Origin: Tanytarsus gracilentus | Taxonomy: Eukaryota > Arthropoda > Insecta > Diptera > Chironomidae | Assembly (NCBI GenBank): GCA_038502055.1 | Contig: JAXRKN010000038.1 | Location: 1,488,001 to 1,552,000, forward strand | DNA length: 64,000 bases | Reading direction: 5' to 3' | Shown: positions 22,688-32,805 of the stretch, one piece after another | Layout: each line of letters begins with the position of its first letter | How positions within the stretch are numbered: position 1 is the first letter of the stretch | Made by a program: the position numbers and the translations under genes | The notes under the pieces: model-generated | The model's database searches: none | Told to the model about the DNA's origin: nothing | Seen by the model: only the letters and a program-made list of their open reading frames with translations

Positions 22688-25269
22688 ATAAAAGTCAATC
22701 ATCCAAAAAGCTATTTAATTCGTGCAATTTTGTGTAATATAGTTTCTGCTTCTTCTTCTTTTTGCAGCCAATATTTTCAGGCGCACCAGCAAATTGTTTA
22801 CTATTGAGGACTGATAAAATTTAGATTTTAAGGAATTTTAAATTAGAATTTAGATTTAATAAATTTAAAAAGTGAAAAATAATTTTTTGCTCACTGTTTA
22901 AATTTAATTTAATTCAATAAGATTTAATGTTTAATTTGTAAGCATGAATGCATGATAATGTGACTACACAACAGGGGGCTGGAAACTCGACATATATTTT
23001 AACTGGGTGTTGCAAATAATTTTTTTTAACATTTATACATACATTAAATATTATGCTGCAATATCACGTAAAATTAAATTTAAATATTGTTAGTAGTTTC
23101 CGGCCCCTTGGTATGTTTAAAAATTCTTTCTGTCTATCTTTAATTTATTTTTAATTTCCTTCATTTTAAATTTTAATTTTCAACTATTTTCAATAAAATT
23201 TTGCCCTTTTTCTCGCTTTATACTCTCTCATGAGTGTAATTTAAGGTTTTTAGCACTTTAATAAACTCGTAACTGCACATGCAATTTTTTAAATAATTAT
23301 TTAACAATTAATCCAGGTTAAAATCACTGTATATCAAAGTGCATATCACTTTTAAGTGTGTGTAAATGTAAAATAGTAAATAATAAAAATTGCTTAGTGA
23401 TTTTAAATTAATTATAATCAATATTTCACTTCCTTTTTTATATTAATTAAAGCAAAAATTTATCATCCAATAAAAAAATGTGAGAATTTTTTCGGTGAAG
23501 ATGACACAAGAAGATTGAAAGCCATTTGATATTGCTTTTAGCCGGTTGAAAAAATATTAATTCACGGAGGATAATTTTTAAAACTCTGCTAATTAAAAAC
23601 GGATGTTTAATATTTCTTCTAAAATTTATTTGATGACACAAAATTTTAAATTGTCAGACATGGAAATTAATTAACAAATAAAAATGTCTAATTAACTTTG
23701 AAATTTTAAAGTTCTCAAAAGAATTTAAATAATTTAATTACTGCCAAAAAGTAATGTCAATGCTCTTTTTGAAAGCCTACATCAAATTCAATTACGCAAC
23801 AAGAATTGTGATCCAAATACTGTTCGCATTATTTAAATTGTATATTTCTAATTCTCATAAGCCTCCGCCCTGATTGCAATACTCTTTTGGCGCACTTGTA
23901 AAGAATTCATTAAAAATTAATCATTTAGTTTCCATCAAGCCGTTCCTCCGATCAACTTAATCATGTCCAAAAAAAGATTTTCTCAAAAAAAAATCAAAAC
24001 ACGAGAAGAGAAAAAAATGCACACACAACGGGATTGGTTTGACAGGCAGACCAGCAGCGTGCATTTAAGCTTTAAACCATAACTCATTAGCGATTCAGCA
24101 ACTGTAAAAGAAAAGAGACATTAAAAGCCCACTTTGAATTTATATTGAATCACGAAAAAACCTCTAAAAGTTGTTAAAAATCAAATTAGGTGACACTCCA
24201 TTTTAACTATGATGATCAACATCAGCAACCGTGGAGGTGAAGATAAATTTATAGGAGAACTGACCGCACTGCAGTGATAAACTTAAATTAATTTTTTATT
24301 GCTTCATTGTTTTTTTCACGAATTAACTAAGAATTCCGAGTTCTTGGCCGAACTGATTTAAATCAGGAAATTGGAGAGTAAAACGTCGCGCCCAAAAGAG
24401 TAGAAAAAATTATTCGGATAAACTTGAAAAGCTACTCAGGAATTCATTTTCATTTTTACGGTAGCAATAATGTTTTGATGTTGGGTGCTAGATGGTCTAA
24501 TGACCTTTTGTTCTTGCGTAATTTGAAAATGTGCAGAAGTCTCGATTTATTGTTTGTTTCGCATGAGTGGGTGTCCACAAGTTCACAGAGTCATTTTTGG
24601 AAAAATATCATCACTTCATTCTTAATTTATGCAAATTTTGATGTGTACATGCTTTGGGGAGATCATAGAAAATTTATTCACTAGAAGATCCTGCATGACA
24701 ATTTTTAGATATTGTTTTTTTTGGAGTGAATCGTAATTGAATAATGAACTGGATGATGAGATGAGAAGGGGCTGCATGATAATTTTGGGATTGTCATATT
24801 TTTTTGCTAAATTAAAATGAATAATTTGATCCTTTTTGTAAGAATTTAATTTTTTAACTTTTATAAATAAATTTTTCTTCAAACGAGAAAAATTAACGTT
24901 TAAATTTTATTTAAATTTTTTTCAAAATTTTTAAAAGCGTTGATTTTAAAATTATTTAACAACTTTAAGTGGTTTTAAAATTTCTGAAATAAATCATTTC
25001 ATCTTCTTCTTTTTTAATGATTGAAATTCTTAATCCCTCCACAAAAGAAAAAAGTAAATTGAGCAACCTCAAATTAATTTACACGAATCCATATCCATAT
25101 AATTTTCAATTAATTCTAATCTCTACCAAGAATCCCTCTTTTTTTTATTAAGAAAAGAGTTCCATCTCCTCCAACTTCTAAATGACATCACAAAATTTTA
25201 GCACGCGTTTTTGAGAAGAAACAAAAATGATACTTTACATTACGCGCTCCCAGAGCAAGGTTATTTTCG
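22688..25269. other. Gene-poor intergenic stretch
   Basis: About 2.6 kb of AT-rich sequence between two plus-strand genes. It contains one short palindromic element (22972-23110). The longest frames (86 codons, on both strands, near 24424-24882) are in low-complexity sequence and show no domain. Confidence 0.6.
22972..23110. mobile_element. Short element with inverted termini (hAT-like MITE candidate)
   Basis: CAGGGGGCTGGAAACT at the left end is matched in inverse by AGTTTCCGGCCCCTTG at the right end, about 139 bp apart. The interior is AT-rich and non-coding. CAGGGG-type ends resemble terminal repeats of hAT-derived miniature elements. The flanking 8 bp do not match, so a target-site duplication is not supported. 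Confidence 0.45.
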
Positions 25270-25308
25270 TATAAAAACTAAATGCTGTTTGTTTAATCGG
25301 TTTCAGTT
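25270..25308 (+). promoter_or_regulatory. Putative TATA/initiator promoter of the cuticle protein gene
   Basis: TATAAAAA at 25270-25277 is followed by the initiator-like TCAGTT at 25303-25308, its A at 25305, 35 bp after the first T of the TATA box. Spacing is slightly long but usable. The short MSW exon starts about 325 bp downstream. A TATA promoter and tiny first exon are typical of cuticle protein genes. Confidence 0.55.
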
Positions 25309-25630
25309 TGAGTCTTTCCGTCGATCGTTGAAGAAGTAAATACGGCAGCTAATGAAAAGTTCCTTCTGATCTCATCGAAGTGGATTAAAAATTTGCCGGA
25401 AGTGTGCATGTCCGAGTTGATAAGTTAATAGCTTTTTCCGAGAAATTTGTTTGATGCTAAAAGTTTGATGTGCAATTACAGTTGAAACAAAGAGAAAAGT
25501 GTTTTAATTTTTTTCTAAGTGAAAGAAAATTCCCAAACAGCGTGAGAACATCCGAGACGATATCTTTTAAACGATTGTTATCATCGATCTTATTTGACGA
25601 GAGTAAAAGTTGTCTTCTTTTGGATTAAAT

Positions 25631-27816
25631 ATGAGCTGGGTAAGAAATTAAAGCGCAAGCATCCGATGTCATTGAGAGCACACATCTATCTCGATTCTCA
25701 AATCTGCGCGCATAAATTATTCACGTGGTTAGCTGTGAATTATGATTATGGCACTTCATAACTTAATTTAGTGTATTAACTTCAACGGGAAGTTCGCTGT
25801 TGGCATCTAAACATTTTTATTTTTTGTGATTACTAGCAACATTATTTTAGTTTAATGGTCGACATAAAAACATCGTTTGAATTTTATTGCTTAATTTAAA
25901 TGTTTGCTAATTAAGTGACACTTGAGAGCGAGAGGATATTGCGAAGGATATCATAAAACTGAATTTTTAAATGTTTCGGCATTAATTTAATGAAATGAAA
26001 AATTAGATTTTGGTGTTCCAAAAATGTTCGATTTAAAACCTAAATATTTCTTAATTTTGAATCTTTCATTTAATTTACAAATTCAGCCTTGAACTCTCAC
26101 ATCAATAGAGAACAATATCTTGATCTTTACAATTTTCCACGTAGTGGACGTTAACCTCTAATTACATGAACTTAAAAAATCTGAGAAATTAAATGCATAC
26201 GAAACTGAATTAATTGCATATTTTGCGAAACTTTTCATAAGATTCTGTTAAATAATTCTTTTTTGTTGATTTAATTTGTATTTTATAACATCTTAACTAA
26301 TTGTTCAAAAAGAACTTGGTCAAGGTTTCTTAAGATTTGAGATAAAAATTCTGAAGTTTTTAGCAGCGTCTTATTTTTCCATCTGAAATTTTGTGATTTA
26401 ATTTAAAGATTAAAAACAGCTGAAAAATAATTTTTTCAATTTACTTCAAAGATTTAGTAAATTCAAATTTTTTTAAAAATTCATTAATAATTTTTAAAAA
26501 CACCCCAAAAAATCAATATTTCATATTTATTTTATATTTTATCGATTTCTTATTAAAAGTGACATAAAAAATATTTAAAACTTTTCGTTAACCACTCACG
26601 TGCTCACTCTTTTCATTCAAATTGTCATCATTCCACTTAACTATTCAACATAATAAAAAGCGACAACATAAAACACGCATCATGTGAAAAATGTCTCAAT
26701 TTATTACACTTTTATTGTCCATTATACACACTACCGCGCACTTTGCAATTTTGCTAAAGAGACGAATAAAAAAGATATTTTAAAATTTATTCCATAAACG
26801 TCCAACACTTTTCGCCTTGACGAGCGATGGTCCATTGCGGGCAGAAATGAGAAGAAAAAATTACAAAGTATCATGAGAGCGACACAATAGACAAGAGATG
26901 TGTGTTTCTGTCATTTGGCGGTTGACTGCCCAAGGCAGGAGAATTTTCCCATATTTGTCGAAAAATGACATTGTACGAATAAATTTGCATATTTTTCTTT
27001 TAAAGTACTTGTGGTCATCGCTCATTGCACTGCTTCTTCATTTGTCATCTATGGGTGTTGAAGGAGCGTCACGTGTCGACAAGAAGCTGTCTTCGGATGA
27101 GAAACGTCAGTCGCGGCAAGCGATTTATCGCGGAAATTACAAGTTCCAAGTGCCTGAATACCTGAGACCCGATGCATATGCAAGAACTATTTATTCGAAC
27201 GATCAGCGTGATGTCGATGGCAGTTTCAATTATGAATATCAGACGGACAATGGAATAAGTGTAAAACAGGAATCAACGGGATATGGAGCGAATAAAGTTG
27301 TGAGAGGATTTTATTCTTACATTGGCGCTGATGGAAAGACGTACACGGTCAATTATATTGCTGATCGATTCGGGTAATTTTTATCTTGGCTTGTCAACTT
27401 AATTTACTTACTTTTATAAATTCTTTTAAATCAGTTATCGAGCATATGGTGATCACTTACCAACACAACCTGATCCAGTTTACGCCCCAACACGACCTGA
27501 TCAAATTTACAACCCATCGTTCCCTGAAAATCAAGAGCAATATCAACAATTCATTCAACAACCCAAGCCAGCACCGACAAATTTCTACGGCAATCAATAT
27601 CAGCAACAACATCATACACAAACTTCATTTATTCCTGCCGACACCTTACAATCGCAAAACATCTACGTGACAGAACAAGCTCCATCTAATTTCATTAACA
27701 TCACACCTAAACCGTTCGCAATTGCCAAGCCGATTTCTGTAATTCAACAACCTTATGGCCATTACTACAATCGACCTATCGCATGGACAACACAACGACC
27801 CTTGGTGTCGTTCTAA
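25631..27816 (+). CDS. Cuticular protein with Rebers-Riddiford chitin-binding domain (CPR family)
   Basis: Exons: 25631-25639 (MSW), 27006-27373, 27435-27816; 252 residues. The 9-nt first coding exon joins a 1.37-kb intron and completes the signal peptide (MSWYLWSSLIALLLHLSS, cleavage near GVEGA). The extended R&R region runs from SFNYEYQTDNGISVKQESTG to GFYSYIGADGKTYTVNYIAD and GYRAYGDHLP, the chitin-binding core, of RR-1-like character. After it comes a Gln/Pro/Tyr-rich tail (PTRPDQIYNPS; GNQYQQQHH). It is secreted and built into chitinous cuticle. Expression is expected in epidermis at moults, with a TATA promoter upstream. AATAAA lies about 100 bp after the stop. The exact CPR orthologue is not assigned. 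Confidence 0.9.
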
Positions 27817-27917
27817 AACTAATATTTATTTTTTGTCTTTATTACATTTCAACTACAATTTTTTTGTGATTTCTTAATTGATAATTATTCATTTTTTTGA
27901 ACATAATAAGTGCGTGA

Positions 27918-27923
27918 AATAAA
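27918..27923 (+). terminator. Polyadenylation signal for the cuticle protein gene
   Basis: AATAAA, 102 bp after the stop codon of the CPR gene on the same strand. Confidence 0.5.
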
Positions 27924-28224
27924 TGTGGATTTGAATAAAATTAAATAACGAGAATTTACCATTGTAAAATTTGGTTTGCGTTCTTCGTTAAAATATTTTT
28001 TAAAAATGCGTCGAGGTTTAAAATTCATTAGAGGTAAGATTTTAATTAAATTTTTGAGGAAAAAATTCAAAAATATCAAATTTAACAATTAAATTATTTT
28101 CTGTGTCCAAACGTGGAAAAGTTCAAAGAGATTCCAAAACTTCAAAATCCACCATATCGAAAAGTTTTCAAGGGAGAAACTAAAATATTCAAAATGCCAT
28201 TTTTTACACAAGATTTTTTCGCAT

Positions 28225-30281
28225 TTAAATTAAATTGTCTTCGAATGGCAGCATATTTCCCATGGCATGGAGCAAACGATTATTCTGAGTCATCAAACAA
28301 CAGATCTCGTAGGATGGATAGTGATCGATGTTATCTTTGATGTACTCACAATTCTTTAGGTATTGTTCGCGTGCCTCAATAAATGAGCGGAGATTCACTT
28401 GCTCCTCCTTGAAATTCTCATCATATTTTGGCAATTTGTCGATGGATTTATAGTCATTTGCGCAAGCAGTACAAGAGCACTTAAATGTGTAAACGCGATC
28501 AAAATACTCTTGACGATCGTCCAGTGGGTGTGTGAGGAAATTATAACGGTCATAGCATATTGTCAGCTGATCTCCGGCTTTAATTGGTTTGCGCACCACA
28601 AAAACAAATTTATTTTCAACATCAATTTTATCGCAGTTGGGGTCACAGGAGTGTGCGAAGTAAGCGGCGAGTGAGCACATGGCGAAACCTCGTCTCTCTT
28701 CTCCCTTCCAAAAGAAATGAAAAAAGTTCACGGTCATGGCCTTGAGGCAGTGTTCGAGATAGTTTCTCAGAAATTTTTTATCGACTCCCGTTTCAACTTC
28801 CAACTCTCGCGTGACAGTTTCGTATTTTGCATAAGTTTCTTTTGACCATGGCTCACGCTCAACGAGGGCAGTTGTGGCCAAAATTCTATTTCTAAGATTG
28901 ACACTCTCGTCGGGCGTATTTAGGTCAAAGTCCATAATTGTCTTTTTCACGTCATCTTGCTGACTCATTAATATCTCGAGTTCTCCTGGCGAGCCACAAA
29001 TGCCAATTGCTTGATAAAACATTCTCTGGAATTTTAATATGATTAATAAATACTTGAAATTTTTGAACGATTAAATGGTGCGTGCTGTCAAAAAGACAGA
29101 AACTGTGATTCCATAAAATAATTGAATTCGGCCACGAAAAAATTAGTTAAGATTTTTTCTTTCCAATTTCTTCTTAACTCGTAAATTTAGTTCAAATATT
29201 TTCGTAACGGTTTTTTCTATGCAAGCACATATTAATTTTTTAGCGCTCTCAATACCTTCAATAATGCCTTTTCAAAATTTTCATCGATCTTTCCACACTC
29301 AAACTTATGAATTGGTGACTCCAAGCATTTTTTCGAACAAAACAGAGCTGAAATATGATAGTAAGTAAAGAGTTTGTACTTTGTGACTCACTGAGATAGA
29401 AAGCATTCAAAGAATTTTGTTGAATAAACAAATTAATGGTGTTGATGTGATGAAATATTATTAGGCATATTTTGAAATTAAAATAAGTTATTTTCTATAA
29501 AACAATAAAATAATTAATAATAAATTTTTAATGAAATAATAAGGAAATGCATTAAAGTTTTTGTATTACTTTTAATTGTTTAATAAAATCTTATTATTTT
29601 TTAGAAAATCTCTCATTAAAATGTTCATGAATGTTTTAAACTCTTATTTGTGTTTGAGTCTAATTAGATTGATAGTTAGGTTAAGAGGTTACGAAAAATT
29701 TAAATAAAACATATAAAAGTGAAATTACCAGTTGAACAAGTTGCGCATGGCAACAAGTTTAATGAATTTTGGCGAAAGCAAATTGAGCAACGTCGATGAG
29801 CCTCGAGCGGTGAAAGGACTTTATAGAAAGGCTCTTCAACAATTAAAATGTCACCGGGTGATAAGTCTCTTGTGGTTGCTATGTAGCGTCCATAAAGATC
29901 ATTCTCGCGAACCTCCAGATTATCAACAATAAATGGAATCTTATGATTAGCATCATGTGATAGCTTGAAGAAATTCCACTTATTAACACTTTGCTCACTC
30001 TCCAATGAAGCAACGCGCTCTTCAATTTGACGCAAATCTTCATCAAACACTTTTAAATCGCTCTTTGCTAATTGAATATTTTCACTGCACTCTCGAAACA
30101 ATTTTATATTGTAGAAAATTTTCGCGCGTGCACCAAACGAATGCAGTGACTCACGAGAGTCGACAGAAGCGAAACGTAAGCAATTATTGAAGTTGTCTAA
30201 GGCTTGAGAGAAATTTCCCTTTGCGAGAAAATTTTCTCCTTTAGCCAAAAATTCATTCGCCACTTTGTCGCACTTCGACAT
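28225..30281 (-). CDS. SET and MYND domain protein (SmydA/SMYD4-like)
   Basis: Exons: 30281-29729, 29347-29256, 29025-28225; 481 residues. The N-terminal part (FLAKGNFSQALDNFNNCLRF) is a TPR-like helix pair as in SMYD4. The MYND zinc finger at about 165-203 is split by intron 1 (CSICFRQ, LPCATCSTALFCSKKC, HKFEC). The SET core follows, with GFAMCSLAAYFAHSCDPNC at about 328-346, VRKPIKAGDQLTICYD, and post-SET cysteines (FKCSCTACAND). MYND-SET proteins are lysine methyltransferases or methyltransferase-like regulators. The usual NHSC motif reads AHSC here, so activity is uncertain. A CAG at the end of a probable 5' leader intron lies about 35 bp upstream of the chosen ATG. It resembles the arthropod-expanded SmydA group; no single orthologue is claimed. 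Confidence 0.88.
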
Positions 30282-30618
30282 GACTTCCGATGCCGTTTGA
30301 CCGATATCGATAACTGAAAATGTTCGTACAAATACTCAACGAATATATATTTTTTGTCGTTCGCTCTCTTTTTAATGTGCACTAACTCACGACGAAGATC
30401 GACGAGTGTGTAAAAATATATATGTGAAAAAAAAATTTCTCTCTTTTCTCTATTTCTTGCATATGTATGAATATAAACAAACTACAACTACAATCATGAT
30501 AATGAGCATAATTTTTTTATTTGTGACATTAAGTCACAGACTAAGTGAGAGAGATAAGAATGCATCTCATTAAACAATGAACTTTATAATTTATACACGC
30601 GTCATAGTTCTCTCTCTC
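30282..30618. other. SMYD 5' leader and region before the channel gene stop
   Basis: Probable SMYD 5' untranslated exon and intron: a donor-like GTGAGT on the minus strand near 30391 pairs with the CAG upstream of the ATG. The rest is AT-rich and should contain the SMYD promoter and the 3' end of the channel transcript. No gene is seen. Confidence 0.4.
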
Positions 30619-32598
30619 TCAGTTTGATAACGAAAATCTCAGCTGTTGATTTTGAAAAGTTGTTCGAATTCTTTCATGTGCAATTTGCTCCATTCGCCGA
30701 ACAATCTCACGATGCGGTTCAATCACCTTACGAAAATCTCGCTGACTCAGCTTGTAGACTTCGCAGATTTCTAACGCTTTAACGGTCGCCGTTCGTTTTT
30801 GTCCTTTCATGAGCAAGGCGATTTCACCAAAATGTGCGCCATCGGTGACAATCTGAAGACGTTGACCTGATAATTTTTGAAATTAATTTTAAATAAAAAC
30901 TGGGGGCGTGCTTAGCTTTTGTTTTGCATCTCCTCCTTCAAAATTTTAAAAAGACATTTTTGCCCCACGGATTATACCTCAAAAAAAATTAATTTTAAAT
31001 AAAAAAAATTAATATAAATTTGAGAAAAACATGCGATCACTTCATGCACCAATTTAATTTACATCATTAATTTTCTACCTGTCACAGCGATGATCGCAGC
31101 CGTTCCATAAGCAATAAAAAACATGGAATCCCCCACGGCATTTGCTGTTATTATGACGTCATCGGGAAAGTAAATTTCAAACTTTAAGCAGCTGATGATT
31201 TTTTCGAGCAATAACGGTGGCATTTCCTTAAATAATGAAACACGCGCGACAAGATGCGAGCATTTGTGCATCATGATCTCTTTTTGAAGGCATTTTGGAG
31301 TCGATTGTTTAATGGCTTCTTCGTTGAAATAGTGCTTTTGGAATTTTCTCTTGAGGAATGTTTTAATCCGCTCTTGAAGTGCATTCGAAAGATTTTTAGA
31401 CTCACAAAAAGCTCCAATTTCCCTCAGCATCTCCTCGAATTTATTTTCAGATATCGCTGATGCAACAATTATGTTAAAAATGTAGACCATAACGTAAGCC
31501 GAATAAACCCAACCGCCGACCATAATGAACGTGGACATGAGCATTATCATAATCGAGTCTGATGTCTCATAGCCGAATCCAGCTTGTGTGGCCGTTCTTA
31601 ATGTGATCAACATCGAACGTGTGTATTTATGGACCATTGTGTAGTTTTTGAAAATTACTTCAAGCTCATCGACTAAAATTTCTTCGATGCCTTCGAAATT
31701 TTCTTGAATTTTCTCGACACTTTCCGATGCCAAATAAAATTTCGAAGGTTCACCAAAATCTTTAAAGTCCGTTAATTCACTTTCATCCTGCTGATCAATG
31801 TACAATGGAACTAATCGTCGCATGCAGGTTGCCCAGTGAAGCAGAAAAGTAGATCGAAGACATATCATGAGAATTATTGAACCTTTTTCGGTGAGATTTA
31901 GAATTAATGGAAATGTTGAGTAGAAAAAGAGCATTCGATTGAAAAAGTAGCAGTTGAAGAGCATGAGATAAACCATGTAGAGGATGACGGTTCCATTAAC
32001 TAAAGTTTTTTCAACATCTGTCAAAAATGTTGTCAAGTAAATGTACGGAAGTGCATTGACAATGTCAAAGAAAATATTTTTTCGATTCATTTTGAAAATT
32101 TTCCAAGGATCGAGAATAATTTCATTGGTTTCAGTCACAATCACGCCGGTGCGGAGTGAAATTATAATTTCAAGAAAGAGAACGCAACAAATTAAATTGT
32201 CGATTAAAATTAGATTTTGAAGTGCGTCAAACTCAATCTCAACAAAAAATCCAATTGAAAAGGCGGTAAGTGCTTGATGGAGGAAGAGCATGAAGAAAAT
32301 TATCAAGTTCCAATATTTGCAAAACACCGACAAAGGATGAATGATAAAATGCGAAAGATTAACCTGAAAGAAAAAATTAAAATTTTCAACACTAAAAAGT
32401 CTAAACTCAAACCTGTCGTTTGCTTTCTTTTCCAATCGACGCATTACTTTTCAAATAAACGAACACCTCAGGATGATTGAATGACACCAGAAATAGTTTC
32501 TTAATTTTGCGATTCAACTTTTTGTACCATGGTGCGTTCGGAAGGATTTTATGGAGGTGCGATGTTGAATCACGCAATAAATTACACGTGTGCGTCAT
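30619..32598 (-). CDS. Cyclic-nucleotide-gated/HCN-like ion channel subunit
   Basis: Exons: 32598-32413, 32363-31079, 30866-30619; 572 residues. Hydrophobic segments follow the six-helix layout: S1 (NLIIFFMLFLHQALTAFSIG), S2 (LIDNLICCVLFLEIIISL), S3, S4, S5 and S6 (AYVMVYIFNIIVASAIS). A pore loop ends in TQAGFGYETS, then a C-linker (FLKRKFQKHYF) and a cyclic-nucleotide-binding domain whose phosphate cassette HFGEIALLMKGQKRTATVKA spans exon 3. The putative S4 (LMLFNCYFFNRMLFFYSTF) has almost no positive charges, so voltage sensing is doubtful. Drosophila has several divergent relatives of CNG channels; I cannot choose one. The start at 32598 was taken as the first ATG of an open exon; an additional upstream exon is possible. 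Confidence 0.85.
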
Positions 32599-32805
32599 TT
32601 TAGTTAATTTTTTAAACCACTTACTATTAATTACTTTCGCCTACTGAGGATGGTTCAATATTTGGCTGGAAAGCGTTAAAAATATTTTTTTTAAATTTAA
32701 ATAAATATTTTTCAAATTCAAATTATTTAACAGTGATATTAAAAAACTAATAAAATATTTTTTCTTAAAATTTAGTCTTTATTCGAGGTATTTTTTGGTT
32801 TAAAA

